Positions 43,811 through 53,223 of a stretch of 64,000 bases of DNA are shown here, one piece after another. Origin of the DNA: an uncultured Mesorhizobium sp. (GTDB taxonomy: Bacteria; Pseudomonadota; Alphaproteobacteria; Rhizobiales; Rhizobiaceae); NCBI GenBank assembly GCA_937958475.1, contig CALFXR010000156.1, forward strand, positions 1 to 64,000, read 5' to 3'. How positions within the stretch are numbered: position 1 is the stretch's first letter; the number at the start of each line of letters is the position of its first letter. The translations under genes and the position numbers were made by a program. The notes under the pieces were generated by a model that was not told the origin of the DNA, made no database searches, and worked only from the letters and a program-made list of their open reading frames with translations.

Positions 43811-44679
43811 TGCGCTCGATGCTGTTCGTCCCGGGCAATTCGGAGCGCAAGCTGGAGAAGGGCCTGAGCTCGGGCGCCGACGCGCTGATCATCGACCTGG
43901 AGGACTCCGTCGCCCTGGCCGACAAGGCGTCCGCGCGCGGGATCGCGACGGCGTTCATCCGCGCGCGCCGTTCCCAGACCGCGGCGGCGATCTACGTGCG
44001 CGTCAACGACTTCACCACGGGGATGACCAACGACGACCTCGCCGCGCTAATGCCCGCCCACCCCGACGGCATCATGCTGCCGAAATGTACCGGCGGCGCG
44101 GACGTGACCCGCCTTTCGGCGAAACTGCGGGTGCTCGAGGCGGAGAACGGACTTGAGGACGGCGCCACCCGCATCGTGCCGCTGATCACGGAGACTGCCG
44201 CCTCCGTGCTCGCCGCCGCGACCTATGCGCCCGAGAAGCGCCTCGCCGGCCTGACCTGGGGAGCGGAGGATCTCTCCGCATCGGTGGGCGCGCGCACGGC
44301 GCGCGATGCGGACGGCCGCTACACCGACGTCTTCCGCCTGGCGCGAACGCTGACGATCCTCGCGGCTTCGGCGTCGGAGACGGTCGCCATCGATACCGTC
44401 TATCCGAGTTTCCGCGACACCGACGGTTTCCGTCGCGAATGCGAGGAAGCCGAACGCGACGGCTTCACCGCCAAAATGGCGATCCACCCCGACCAGGTCG
44501 CCATCATCAACGCCGTCTTCACGCCGTCGCCCGAGGCGGTGGCGAAGTCTAAGGCGGTGGTCGAGGCGTTCAGGGCGGCGGGCGATCCGGGCGTGGTCGC
44601 CATCGACGGCAAGATGTACGACCGCCCGCATCTGCGGCTCGCCGAACGGCTGCTCGCCCGCGCCGGCGCGCAGGCGTAG
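43810..44679 (+). CDS. CitE-like CoA ester lyase
   Basis: A 289-residue HpcH/HpaI-type TIM-barrel lyase. Key regions are MLFVPGNSERKLEKGLSSGADALIIDLEDSV (in two neighbouring parts), with the metal-binding acidic pair, then YVRVND for the arginine, and ITETAASVLAAA. LTWGAEDLSASVG completes the metal site. Likely reactions are cleavage of malyl-CoA, beta-methylmalyl-CoA or citramalyl-CoA. It is coupled to the MaoC gene by a one-base overlap (TGATG). Confidence 0.9.
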   Translation: MRSMLFVPGNSERKLEKGLSSGADALIIDLEDSVALADKASARGIATAFIRARRSQTAAAIYVRVNDFTTGMTNDDLAALMPAHPDGIMLPKCTGGADVTRLSAKLRVLEAENGLEDGATRIVPLITETAASVLAAATYAPEKRLAGLTWGAEDLSASVGARTARDADGRYTDVFRLARTLTILAASASETVAIDTVYPSFRDTDGFRRECEEAERDGFTAKMAIHPDQVAIINAVFTPSPEAVAKSKAVVEAFRAAGDPGVVAIDGKMYDRPHLRLAERLLARAGAQA

Positions 44680-44699
44680 GCGCCGCTCGCCCTGCCCAG

Positions 44700-45308
44700 T
44701 CAGTCGGCCTTCCAGCGCGGACGGCGCATGGCGAAGGTCTCGGTGACCGACGTGTAGTCCATGTAGCCGAGACGCGCGACGCTGCCCGCCTTGACCACGT
44801 CGAACAGGCCGTCGGTCAGCATGGCGTCGTCGATGAAGACGCCGACCACCTGGCCGACGACGACATGGGCGACGGAGAACTCGCCCGTAATCGTCTTCGG
44901 GCGAAAGACCTCGGTAAACCGGCATTCGAGCGCCGCGTGCGCTTCGGCGACGCGCGGCGGCTTGACGAGGCGCGAAGGCGCTGTGGCTAAGCCGGCATAG
45001 TCGAATTCGCTCACGCCGAGCGGCGCGTCGACGGAACTGGCATTCATCCGCTCGGCGAGACCGCGGCCGACCAGGTTGACGACGAACTCGCCGGTCTCGC
45101 GGGCGAAGACGACGCTGTCCTTCTCGCCTTCCGAGGAGAACCAGACCAGATGCGGTTCGGTCGTCAGCGCGTTGTAGAAGGAGTACGGCGCCAGGTTGAG
45201 GTCGCCGTTCTGCCCCTGCGTCGAGATCCAGCCGATCGGCCGCGGCGCAACGATCGCCTTGAACGGATCGTGGGGCAGGCCGTGCCCCTTCGCCGGTTCG
45301 TAGAACAC
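44700..45308 (-). CDS. Flavin reductase-like FMN-binding protein
   Basis: A 202-residue split-barrel flavoprotein. The GTG start at 45308 gives MFYEPAKGHGLPHDPFKAIV, the usual N-terminus. VAPRPIGWIST and LAPYSFYNALTTEPHLVWF, then KDSVVFARETGEFVVNLV, are typical of flavin reductases and related nitrilotriacetate-monooxygenase reductase components. It follows the nitroreductase after four bases on the minus strand, suggesting a two-gene flavoenzyme operon. Substrate unknown. Confidence 0.88.
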   Translation of the reverse strand: MFYEPAKGHGLPHDPFKAIVAPRPIGWISTQGQNGDLNLAPYSFYNALTTEPHLVWFSSEGEKDSVVFARETGEFVVNLVGRGLAERMNASSVDAPLGVSEFDYAGLATAPSRLVKPPRVAEAHAALECRFTEVFRPKTITGEFSVAHVVVGQVVGVFIDDAMLTDGLFDVVKAGSVARLGYMDYTSVTETFAMRRPRWKAD

Positions 45309-45312
45309 GCGC

Positions 45313-45897
45313 CTAGCCTTTCCAGGGACCCGAATAATCCGACACCAGCGTCGCCGGATCGGGGCGCGGACGCTCGGGCGGCGTTCCTTCATAGGTCCCG
45401 ATATGGACGAAGCCGACGACGCGCTCGTGCGGGGCGAGGCCGAGGATCGCCCTGCCCTCCTCGCTTTCCGAATACCAGTTGGTGATCCAGTTGGCGCCGT
45501 AGCCCAGCGCATTGGCGGCCATCAGCAGGTTCATCGCCGCGGCGCCGCCGGACAGGAACATCTCCCACTGCGGGATCTTGGGATTCTCCTTCGGGCTGGA
45601 GACGACGCCGACAACCAGCGGCGCGCGCGAGAAGCGCGCCAGCTCCTGCTGGCGTCGGCCTTCGGTCAGCGGGCCTTCTCGCCGCTCGGCGAGCGCGGCA
45701 AGCTCCTCGCCGATCTTCCCCCGTGCGTCGCCGCGATAGAGGATGAAACGCCACGGCGCGAGCCGGCCGTGGTCGGGCACGCGAGCCGCCACCTTGAGCA
45801 TCGTCGCGATGTCCTCGTCGCCGGGTCCCGGCTCGCGAAGGTCCTGGATCGGCGCCGACGCGCGGTTGAGCAGGAACGCGATGATCGGGTTCGTCAA
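45313..45897 (-). CDS. Nitroreductase family protein
   Basis: A 194-residue FMN-dependent oxidoreductase of the YdjA-like nitroreductase type. The TTG at 45897 is chosen because a good ribosome binding site (ggagaagg) lies five bases upstream and the product then begins with the family-like NPIIAFLLNRASAPI; longer upstream extensions have no such site. AARVPDHGRLAPWRFILYRG holds FMN-phosphate contacts, and AAMNLLMAANALGYGANW is the typical second half. Operonic with the flavin reductase gene. Confidence 0.9.
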   Translation of the reverse strand: MTNPIIAFLLNRASAPIQDLREPGPGDEDIATMLKVAARVPDHGRLAPWRFILYRGDARGKIGEELAALAERREGPLTEGRRQQELARFSRAPLVVGVVSSPKENPKIPQWEMFLSGGAAAMNLLMAANALGYGANWITNWYSESEEGRAILGLAPHERVVGFVHIGTYEGTPPERPRPDPATLVSDYSGPWKG

Positions 45898-46051
45898 AAT
45901 GCCTTCTCCATTGATCGTGGCGGCGGAGGTCCGCCGGAAGGATGGTTTTCCCCAGGAAGGATGATCGTTCGGGGAGGCCGGCCTGCCGGGGACGCACCTG
46001 GATGGATCATCGGTCTTGAAATTGCCATCCCCTTGGTCTTCAAAGCAAGGG

Positions 46052-47008
46052 ATGATCGTCGGCATTCCCAAATCGCTCGTCTCCATCCTGGTCGCAGCCG
46101 CCCTGATGGCTGTGCCGTCGATCGTGTCGGCGCAGGACAAGGCGCCAGCCGAGGGTACGGCCGGGGTGACGAGTTACGCGCCGGCCACCGGCAGCGAGCC
46201 GCTCGCCGCCGGCGAGGGCCAACTGACGCTGGCGGCACAGCTGACCGAAGCCGGCCCCGATCTCACCCGCGGCCTCGTCTGGCGCGTATTCGCCACGGAG
46301 GCCAGCCCCGACGGCAAGCTGCCGCTGATCGCCCAGGGACAGGGCGGAACCAGCACGTTTCCGCTCCAGCCCGGCAGCTACCTGGTGCATGCCGCCTTCG
46401 GCCGGGCCGGGGCGACCAAGAAGATCACCGTCGGCCGCGAGGCGCAGCGCGAAAACCTCGTGCTCGACGCCGGCGGCCTCAAACTCGACGCCGTGCTCAC
46501 GGGCAACCGGCGTATCCCGGCGCGCAAGCTGGAGTTTTCGATCTACGATTCGGAGATGGACGCGAACGGCGACCGTGCGGCAATCATCGAGGGCGTGCCG
46601 CCGAACAGGGTGGTCCGGCTGAACGCCGGGACCTACCACGTCGTCTCGAAATACGGCCAGGTCAACGCCGTGGTGCGCTCCGACATCCGGGTGGAGGCGG
46701 GCAAGCTGACCGAAGCGACCGTCGAGCACCATGCAGCCGAGCTGACGCTGAAGCTTGTACGCGAGCCCGGCGGCGAGGCCATCGCCGACACGTCATGGTC
46801 GATCGTCGCCGATTCGGGCGATCCGGTGCGCGAAACCGTCGGCGCCTACGCTTCCATGGTCCTCTCCGAAGGCGAATACACGATCGTCGCCAAGAACCGC
46901 GACCGCATCTACCAGCGCGACTTCAACGTCGTCGCCGGGCAGAACCAGGAAGTCGAAGTCCTCGCCACGGAAGCGGCAGCGACGGACGCGGAAGACGCCG
47001 CGGACTGA
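46052..47008 (+). CDS. Secreted protein with three tandem beta repeats
   Basis: A 318-residue exported protein. The ATG at 46052 gives a signal peptide (MIVGIPKSLVSILVAAALM, cleavage after VSA near residue 27). The mature part has three tandem units of about 80-90 residues, each with a W or F beta strand and a Pro/Asn/Glu-Gly-x-Tyr-x-Val turn (QPGSYLVHA; NAGTYHVVS; SEGEYTIVA), followed by a strand of the VxAGQxxE kind. They resemble carboxypeptidase-regulatory-like or Ig-like beta domains. It ends in an acidic tail. Function unknown. Confidence 0.75.
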   Translation: MIVGIPKSLVSILVAAALMAVPSIVSAQDKAPAEGTAGVTSYAPATGSEPLAAGEGQLTLAAQLTEAGPDLTRGLVWRVFATEASPDGKLPLIAQGQGGTSTFPLQPGSYLVHAAFGRAGATKKITVGREAQRENLVLDAGGLKLDAVLTGNRRIPARKLEFSIYDSEMDANGDRAAIIEGVPPNRVVRLNAGTYHVVSKYGQVNAVVRSDIRVEAGKLTEATVEHHAAELTLKLVREPGGEAIADTSWSIVADSGDPVRETVGAYASMVLSEGEYTIVAKNRDRIYQRDFNVVAGQNQEVEVLATEAAATDAEDAAD

Positions 47009-47059
47009 AATCTCCGACCGAGAGACACGCCAGCCGTCACGGCACCCGCCCGTCGCGTA

Positions 47060-47965
47060 TCAGGCGGCGCGCGATTGCTCCGACGGATGTTCGCGGTGCC
47101 GGCGACGCTCCGCCAGCGAGAAGACGGAATCGTAGAGGAAGCGCAGCAGCGCCTTGCGGTCATCGAGCCGCGCCATCGCGCTCCAGGAGATCGGCGGGCC
47201 GACGCGCACGTCGATGGCCCGCCCCGACAGGCGTGCGAACTCGCGGATCAGGAGCGCCGTGCGCAACGTCAGCGAGACGCCGCCGACGAAACGCTTCAGT
47301 TTCCCTTCGCTTTCGAGCAGGCCCATCGGCCGGCTGACGATATGGAACAGGCGGCCGTTCTGCCCGGCGAAGTGCATCGGAATGACGGTGGCGCGCGCTT
47401 CCTGGACAAGCCGGGCCGGGAACATCTTCCACGGCAGGTCGACGGCGCGGCCGAATGCGTTCGGTGCTGTGGCGACGCCGCCCGCCGGGAAAACGACGAT
47501 GGTGGTGCCTTCCTTGAGCAGGCGCAGCGCTTCGTGGCGTACGGCGAGATTGTTCTTCAGCGCCTCGCGCGTTTCGCTGAAATCGACCGGAAGCGAGTAG
47601 GCCTCCATCTCGCGGATCTTCAGCAGATCGGCGTTGATCATGACGCGGAACGGCCGTCCGAGCTGCTCGGCGAGCGACAGGATGGCAACGCCGTCGCCGA
47701 TGCCGAAGGGATGGTTGGCGACGATGACCAGCGGCCCGTCGGGAAGATCGCGCGGCGGCCAGGCGCCGTCGACACGCAGCGACACGTCGATCAGCGGCAG
47801 CATGCGGCCGAAGACGCACTCGCCGGTCGGCACGATCTCGCGGCGCCAGAAATCGTAGAGCCGGGCGTAGCGGTCGCGGCCGGAGAGCCCCTCGACGGAG
47901 CGGATGAACCAGCGCTTGACGCGCGGCTGGCGGGCGTTCGCGTAGGAGAGTTCGGGAAAGAGCAT
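47060..47965 (-). CDS. Lysophospholipid acyltransferase family protein
   Basis: A 301-residue PlsC-type acyltransferase. The acceptor motif is NHPFGIGDG, with five residues between His and Asp as in the hemolysin-like/OlsA-type branch, followed by the block FPAGGVATAP in place of FPEGTRS. Such enzymes acylate lyso-lipids, for example in ornithine-lipid or phosphatidic-acid synthesis. Monocistronic and convergent with the preceding secreted-protein gene. The exact acceptor cannot be told. Confidence 0.85.
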   Translation of the reverse strand: MLFPELSYANARQPRVKRWFIRSVEGLSGRDRYARLYDFWRREIVPTGECVFGRMLPLIDVSLRVDGAWPPRDLPDGPLVIVANHPFGIGDGVAILSLAEQLGRPFRVMINADLLKIREMEAYSLPVDFSETREALKNNLAVRHEALRLLKEGTTIVVFPAGGVATAPNAFGRAVDLPWKMFPARLVQEARATVIPMHFAGQNGRLFHIVSRPMGLLESEGKLKRFVGGVSLTLRTALLIREFARLSGRAIDVRVGPPISWSAMARLDDRKALLRFLYDSVFSLAERRRHREHPSEQSRAA

Positions 47966-48078
47966 GACCGCGGAAACCGGATGGCGATTTCAGCGTCATG
48001 CATCAGTCATGTGACGGACATGTGAAGCCCGAGAGAACGGCGGGCCGTCGCCTCGGGCGATCGATCAGCGCAACGGAT

Positions 48079-50061
48079 TCACGCGGACCGGGCGGCGCGA
48101 CGCCGCCTGTCGGGCGTCTGCGCCTCGTCGGCGAAGGCGGCGATCGCCGCCTCGAGCGTCATCGATTCCTGGTCGCGCGAACCCAGCCGGCGCACGTTGA
48201 CCGTGCCTTCCTCCGCCTCGCGCCTGCCGCAGACCAGGATGACCGGGACCTTGGCGAGGCTGTGCTCGCGGACCTTGTAGTTGATCTTCTCGTTGCGCAG
48301 GTCGGCTTGCGCGGAAAGGCCCGCCGCGCGCAGCCGGTCGACGACCGAGGTCGCGTAGGCGTCGGCGTCGGAGGTGATGGTGGCCACCACCGCCTGCAGC
48401 GGCGCGAACCACAGCGGGAAATGACCCGAGTAGTTCTCGATGAGGATGCCGAGAAAGCGCTCCATCGAACCGCAAATGGCGCGGTGGATCATCACCGGCT
48501 GCTTCTTCTCCGAATCGGAGCCGATGTAGAAGGCGCCGAAGCGCTCGGGCAGGTTGAAGTCGACCTGGGTCGTGCCGCACTGCCAGTCGCGGCCGATGGC
48601 GTCCTTGAGCACGTACTCGAACTTCGGCCCGTAGAAGGCGCCCTCGCCCGGATTGATCGAGGTGCGGATCTTGCCGCCCGACTGGCGCTCGATGGTGGCG
48701 AGCACGTTGCTCATGATCTCTTCGGCATGGTCCCACGCCGCATCCGACCCGACGCGCTTCTCGGGACGCGTGGACAGCTTCACCTGGATTTCGTCGAAGC
48801 CGAAATCGGCATAGGTGGTGAGAATCAGGTCGTTGATCTTCAGGCATTCGGCGGCGAGCTGTTCCTCCGTGCAGAAGATGTGCGCGTCGTCCTGGGTGAA
48901 GCCGCGCACGCGCATCAGCCCGTGCAGGGCACCCGACGGCTCATACCGATGAACGTTGCCGAATTCGGCAAGCTTTACGGGAAGATCGCGGTAGGACTTC
49001 AACCCATGCTTGAAGATTTGCACATGGCCGGGACAGTTCATCGGCTTCAGCGCGAAGACGCGGTCGTCGTCCGTATCGTCGCCGGCAACGGTCACCTTGA
49101 ACATGGCGTCGCGGTACCAGCCCCAGTGGCCTGACGTCTCCCACAGCGACTTGTCGAGCACCTGCGGGGCGTTGACCTCCTGGTAGCCGAGGTCGTCCAG
49201 GCGGCGGCGCATGTAGGAAACGAGGTTCTGGAACATCTTCCAGCCCTTGGCGTGCCAGAAGACGACGCCCGGCCCCTCTTCCTGGAAATGGAAAAGGTCC
49301 ATCTCGCGACCAAGCCGGCGGTGGTCGCGCTTCTCGGCCTCTTCCAGCATGTGCAGATAGGCGTCGAGCTGCGCCTGGTCTGCCCAGGCCGTGCCGTAGA
49401 TGCGCGTCAGCATCGGCTTCGACGAATCGCCGCGCCAATAGGCGCCGGCCACCTTCATCAGCTTGAAGGCCTGGCCGATCTGACCGGTCGAGGCCATGTG
49501 CGGGCCGCGGCAAAGATCGAACCAGTCGCCCTGATAGTAGATCTTCAGGTCCTGGTCGTCGGGAATCGCGTCGATCAGCTCGACCTTGTAGGCCTCGCCC
49601 TTGTCGCGGAACACTTTTCGCGCGCGATCGCGATCCCAGACATCCCTCGTGAAGGGCCGGTTGCGCGCGATGATCTCGCGCATCTTCTTCTCGATGACGG
49701 GGAAGTCTTCCGGCGTGAACGGCTCGTTGCGGGCGAAGTCGTAGTAGAAGCCGTTCTCGATGACCGGTCCGATGGTCACCTGCGTGCCCGGCCACAATTC
49801 CTGCACCGCTTCGGCGAGCACATGGGCCGTATCGTGGCGGATCAGCTCGAGCGCGCGCGGGTCGTCACGGGTGATGATCTCGATGCCGCCGTCGCGGCCG
49901 ACGGGGTCGGAAAGGTCGCGCAGCACGCCCTGGTGGGCATAGGCGACGGCTTTCTTGGCGAGCGACTTCGAGATCGATTCGGCGAGTTCGGCGCCGGTCG
50001 TCGCCGCGTCGTAGCTGCGTACGGAACCATCGGGGAATTTGAGGGAAACGGGATTTGCCAT
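48079..50061 (-). CDS. thrS: Threonyl-tRNA synthetase
   Basis: A 660-residue class II synthetase that charges tRNA-Thr. The start at 50061 (MANPVSLKFPDGSVRSYD) gives the TGS domain at residues 1-65; an upstream ATG is rejected as an extension. The editing domain has HDTAHVLAEA. Motif 2 lies in HRYEPSGALHGLMRVRGFTQDD, motif 3 at MIHRAICGSMERFLGIL, and the anticodon-binding domain closes with YATSVVDRLRAAGL. Full length for the family. No T-box or other leader is visible. Confidence 0.97.
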   Translation of the reverse strand: MANPVSLKFPDGSVRSYDAATTGAELAESISKSLAKKAVAYAHQGVLRDLSDPVGRDGGIEIITRDDPRALELIRHDTAHVLAEAVQELWPGTQVTIGPVIENGFYYDFARNEPFTPEDFPVIEKKMREIIARNRPFTRDVWDRDRARKVFRDKGEAYKVELIDAIPDDQDLKIYYQGDWFDLCRGPHMASTGQIGQAFKLMKVAGAYWRGDSSKPMLTRIYGTAWADQAQLDAYLHMLEEAEKRDHRRLGREMDLFHFQEEGPGVVFWHAKGWKMFQNLVSYMRRRLDDLGYQEVNAPQVLDKSLWETSGHWGWYRDAMFKVTVAGDDTDDDRVFALKPMNCPGHVQIFKHGLKSYRDLPVKLAEFGNVHRYEPSGALHGLMRVRGFTQDDAHIFCTEEQLAAECLKINDLILTTYADFGFDEIQVKLSTRPEKRVGSDAAWDHAEEIMSNVLATIERQSGGKIRTSINPGEGAFYGPKFEYVLKDAIGRDWQCGTTQVDFNLPERFGAFYIGSDSEKKQPVMIHRAICGSMERFLGILIENYSGHFPLWFAPLQAVVATITSDADAYATSVVDRLRAAGLSAQADLRNEKINYKVREHSLAKVPVILVCGRREAEEGTVNVRRLGSRDQESMTLEAAIAAFADEAQTPDRRRRAARSA

Positions 50062-50194
50062 CGGGGTATCTCCTATCCAGTCCCGCATACGAACGCGGGT
50101 GGTGACTTTGCCGGCTGAGTCCGGCGGGCGAGCGGTCTTCTATTGGGACTTTCCGGCGCCGTAAAGCCTCGTGGCCGACGGACGCCGAAACCCG

Positions 50195-50572
50195 TCAATG
50201 CTCGTGGCCGCAGGCGCCCGCGTGACGACCCACCCGCCAGAACCGCCACGGCAGGTACCAGCGGTAGCTTGCGTCGAGCGTTTCCGGCACGTTGTCGATG
50301 CCATGCGTGCCGCCCGGACCGCAGCGCGAGACGCGGAACAGCCCCATCCAGCCGCCGTTCCAAAGCCCGTGGCGGGCGATCGCTTCATATGTGTATTCCG
50401 AACAGGTCGGCATATGCCGGCAGGAATTGCCGATGAAGCCGGACAGGGTGAGCTGGTAGAGACGGACGAATCCGGTCCCGAAGAGCCGCCCGGGCGTCTT
50501 GCGCCATGGGCCTGCCCAGTTGCGGCCGGCGCGCCGCACCGCCGGCGTCGTGGAATGCTCGTGATCCGCCAT
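50195..50572 (-). CDS. yidD: Membrane protein insertion efficiency factor YidD
   Basis: A 125-residue member of the YidD family, which assists YidC in inserting membrane proteins. The signature is LYQLTLSGFIGNSCRHMPTCSEYTYEAIARHG, seen in order as RLYQLTLSGFIGNSCRHMP then TCSEYTYEAI, with the three cysteines, followed by GLFRVSRCGPGGTHG. The ATG at 50572 is used instead of an upstream in-frame start. Located 130 bp upstream of thrS in the same direction. Confidence 0.93.
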   Translation of the reverse strand: MADHEHSTTPAVRRAGRNWAGPWRKTPGRLFGTGFVRLYQLTLSGFIGNSCRHMPTCSEYTYEAIARHGLWNGGWMGLFRVSRCGPGGTHGIDNVPETLDASYRWYLPWRFWRVGRHAGACGHEH

Positions 50573-50812
50573 CGTCCCAGATCGCCCTTTCCCGCGCTTA
50601 GGTGCGCTTTCCACGAGGAGATTTCAACGGCGGCGCACCGGGAGCGAGGGCGGCGGCCTGCCGAGCGCGATCCCAGCGCGACGACGGCAATCGCGCAGTG
50701 CGGTGAACAGTGCGTCCGTCAGGGCCCCATTTGATCGAACAGGACCACCGGCCTATGTGTGGACGCACAACCGGACCGGACCCTGTCGTCCAGACTTTTT
50801 GCGGAGCAACAG

Positions 50813-51847
50813 ATGACGAACCAGCTCGAACTCGGGCTCGATACATTCGGCGACGTCACCATCGGCACCGACGGCGCGCTGCTGCCGCAGGCGCAGGTGA
50901 TCCGCAACGTCGTCGAGGAAGCCGTTCTCGCCGACCAGGTCGGCGTCGACTTCATCGGGGTGGGCGAGCACCATCGCGACGATTTCGCCGTGTCGGCTCC
51001 CGAGGTCGTGCTCGCCGCGATCGCGGCGCGGACCAGCCGCATCCGACTGGGCTCGGCGGTGACCGTGCTCTCCTCCGACGACCCGATCCGCGTCTTCCAG
51101 CGGTTTTCCACCGTCGATGCGATCTCAGGCGGCCGCGCCGAGGTCATCCTCGGCCGCGGCTCCTTCACCGAATCCTTCCCGCTGTTCGGCTTCCGGCTCA
51201 ACGACTACGAGACGCTGTTCACCGAGAAGCTCGACCTGTTCGCGGCGATCATCGCCGGCGGGCCGGTCACCTGGCAGGGCAGCGTCAGGCCGGCGCTGAA
51301 GGACCAGCCGATCTATCCGCCGCTCGAGCGGGGCCGGCTGAAGACCTGGATCGGCGTCGGCGGCAGTCCCGAATCGGTGATCCGCGCCGCCCGCTACGGC
51401 ATGCCGCTGATGCTCGCCATCATCGGCGGCGAGCCGAAGCGCTTCCGCCCCTTCGTCGACCTGTACCACCGCGCGCTCGACCAGCTGGGCGGCGACAAGA
51501 CGCTGCCGATCGGCGTGCATTCGCCGGGCCACGTCGCAGAGACGGACGATCAGGCGCGCGAGCAGCTGTGGCCGGGCTACAAGAAGATGCACGACCGCAT
51601 CGGCGGCGAACGCGGCTGGGGGCCGACGACGCGCAGCCGCTTCGACGCCGAGGCCGACATGGGTTCGCTCTACGTCGGCTCGCCGGAAACCGTGGCGAAG
51701 AAGATCGCCGAGACGATGAAGACGCTCGGCGTCAACCGCTTCGACATGAAGTACTCGGGCGGGCCGACGCCGCACGAGCACATGATGAAGAGCGTCGAGC
51801 TCTACGGGACGAAGGTGATCCCGATGGTCCGAGACATGCTGGGCTGA
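50813..51847 (+). CDS. Luciferase-like flavin-dependent oxidoreductase
   Basis: A 344-residue LLM-class TIM-barrel flavoprotein. MTNQLELGLDTFGDVT is the N-terminus at 50813, with cggag as ribosome binding site just upstream; earlier in-frame starts are less likely. VGVDFIGVGEHHRDDFAVSAP and RIRLGSAVTVLSSDDPIRVFQ are in family positions, and ISGGRAEVILGRGSFTESFP completes the flavin region. Substrate unknown; such proteins often act as F420- or FMN-dependent monooxygenases. Monocistronic. Confidence 0.9.
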   Translation: MTNQLELGLDTFGDVTIGTDGALLPQAQVIRNVVEEAVLADQVGVDFIGVGEHHRDDFAVSAPEVVLAAIAARTSRIRLGSAVTVLSSDDPIRVFQRFSTVDAISGGRAEVILGRGSFTESFPLFGFRLNDYETLFTEKLDLFAAIIAGGPVTWQGSVRPALKDQPIYPPLERGRLKTWIGVGGSPESVIRAARYGMPLMLAIIGGEPKRFRPFVDLYHRALDQLGGDKTLPIGVHSPGHVAETDDQAREQLWPGYKKMHDRIGGERGWGPTTRSRFDAEADMGSLYVGSPETVAKKIAETMKTLGVNRFDMKYSGGPTPHEHMMKSVELYGTKVIPMVRDMLG

Positions 51848-51880
51848 GGGCGCGGGATGCGGCGGCGGGACGACGCCCGG

Positions 51881-52327
51881 TCAGGCGGCGGCGTCCGCCC
51901 GCTTCTTCTCGATCTGGCCGATGGCGTCGACGACGGCGTCGAATGTCAGCATGGTCGAGGCATGGCGCGCCTTGTAGTCGCGCACCGGTTCCAGATACTT
52001 CAGGTCGGCGAAGCGCCCTTCCGGAGGAGAACCGTTCTCCTTGAGCATCTTCAGCATGGCCTCGCGCACGGCGCGCAGTTCAGCCGCGGTCGCGCCGACG
52101 ACGTGCCGGGCCATGATCGAGGACGACGCCTGGCCGAGCGCGCAGGCCTTCACGTCGTGCGCGAAGTCGGTGACGGTGTCGCCGTTCATCGCAAGATCGA
52201 CGGTGACGGTCGAGCCGCACAGCTTCGAATGCGCGGTGGCCGTGGCGTCGGCATGGTCGAGGCGGCCGAGACGCGCGATGTTGCCGGCGAAGCCGAGGAT
52301 TTTCGCGTTGTAGACGTCGTTGATCAT
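51881..52327 (-). CDS. Fe-S cluster scaffold, IscU/SufU-like
   Basis: A 148-residue Fe-S assembly scaffold of the NifU-N/IscU superfamily, probably the SufU-like form of alphaproteobacteria. The first ligand cysteine is in SKLCGSTVTV with the following conserved region, and the second is in KACALGQASSSIMA. Where SufU has the third cysteine (a KCA-type context), this protein has KARHAS, so that ligand appears replaced by histidine. The start MINDVYNAKILGFAG at 52327 matches relatives. It is divergent from folE. Confidence 0.87.
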   Translation of the reverse strand: MINDVYNAKILGFAGNIARLGRLDHADATATAHSKLCGSTVTVDLAMNGDTVTDFAHDVKACALGQASSSIMARHVVGATAAELRAVREAMLKMLKENGSPPEGRFADLKYLEPVRDYKARHASTMLTFDAVVDAIGQIEKKRADAAA

Positions 52328-52551
52328 GGCATTCCACTTCGCTGCCGGTCTTTGGCCGGAGCTTGTCGCGGGCTCTCTTTCATTGCGCGCCCGGGGCCAT
52401 ATATAATGTCCGTGATCCCCCATCGACAAGTCCGGTCAATGTGGGGCAAATGCCGCCGTCGGGACTGGAAACTTTTTGCCTCCGGAACCCGTAACGGGCG
52501 AGAGACCGTTCAACTCGTCCCGCGAGATACGGGACTACGGGAGACGCCTTT

Positions 52552-53190
52552 ATGGATGCCGTATTCAGGAAGTTGATGCCCAAGGCCGAGTATATGGACA
52601 AGCCGGAGACCGACCGGCCCTCGCAGGAGGAGGTCGAGGCGGCCGTCTATACGTTGCTGCGCTGGACCGGCGACAATCCCGAGCGCGAAGGCCTGAAGGA
52701 TACGCCCAAGCGCGTCGCCAAGGCCTATCGCGAAATGTTCGGCGGCTACGACATGTGCCCGGCCGAAGAACTCGGCCGCACCTTCGAGGAGGTCGCCGGC
52801 TACGACGACCTCGTGCTGGTCAAGGACATCGGCTTCCATTCGCACTGCGAACACCACATGGTGCCGATCATCGGCAAGGCGCATGTCGCCTACTTGCCCG
52901 ACGGCAAGGTCGTCGGCCTGTCGAAGATCGCCCGCGTCGTCGACATCTTCGCCCACCGCCTGCAGACGCAGGAGGCGATGACGGCGCAGATCGCAGGTGT
53001 CATCCAGGACGTGCTCAATCCGCGCGGCGTCGCCGTGATGATCGAGGCCGAGCACATGTGCATGGCCATGCGCGGCATTCGCAAGCAGGGGTCGACGACG
53101 CTGACGTCGACCTTCACCGGCGCGTTCCGCGACAGTCCGGAAGAGCAGGTCCGCTTCGTCACCATGGTCCGCGGCGGCGCGTTGCGCTGA
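52552..53190 (+). CDS. folE: GTP cyclohydrolase I
   Basis: FolE converts GTP to dihydroneopterin triphosphate, the first committed step of folate synthesis. The 212-residue product has PEREGLKDTPKRVAKAYREMF, the zinc-site and substrate motif DIGFHSHCEHHMVPIIGKAHV (catalytic Cys and His), the VVGLSKIARVVDIFAHRLQ helix, and EAEHMCMAMRGIRKQGS with the second zinc cysteine. Length and order are standard for the type IA enzyme. It is followed within 35 bp by hisI, an arrangement common in this order. Confidence 0.97.
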   Translation: MDAVFRKLMPKAEYMDKPETDRPSQEEVEAAVYTLLRWTGDNPEREGLKDTPKRVAKAYREMFGGYDMCPAEELGRTFEEVAGYDDLVLVKDIGFHSHCEHHMVPIIGKAHVAYLPDGKVVGLSKIARVVDIFAHRLQTQEAMTAQIAGVIQDVLNPRGVAVMIEAEHMCMAMRGIRKQGSTTLTSTFTGAFRDSPEEQVRFVTMVRGGALR

Positions 53191-53223
53191 CGGCCGGCCC
53201 GCCCCTCGCTTCAGGTATTCCCC

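Noticed and set aside
50062..50194. T-box or other leader before thrS
   Set aside because: This is a short region with no T-box consensus or structured leader, and such leaders are not expected in alphaproteobacteria.
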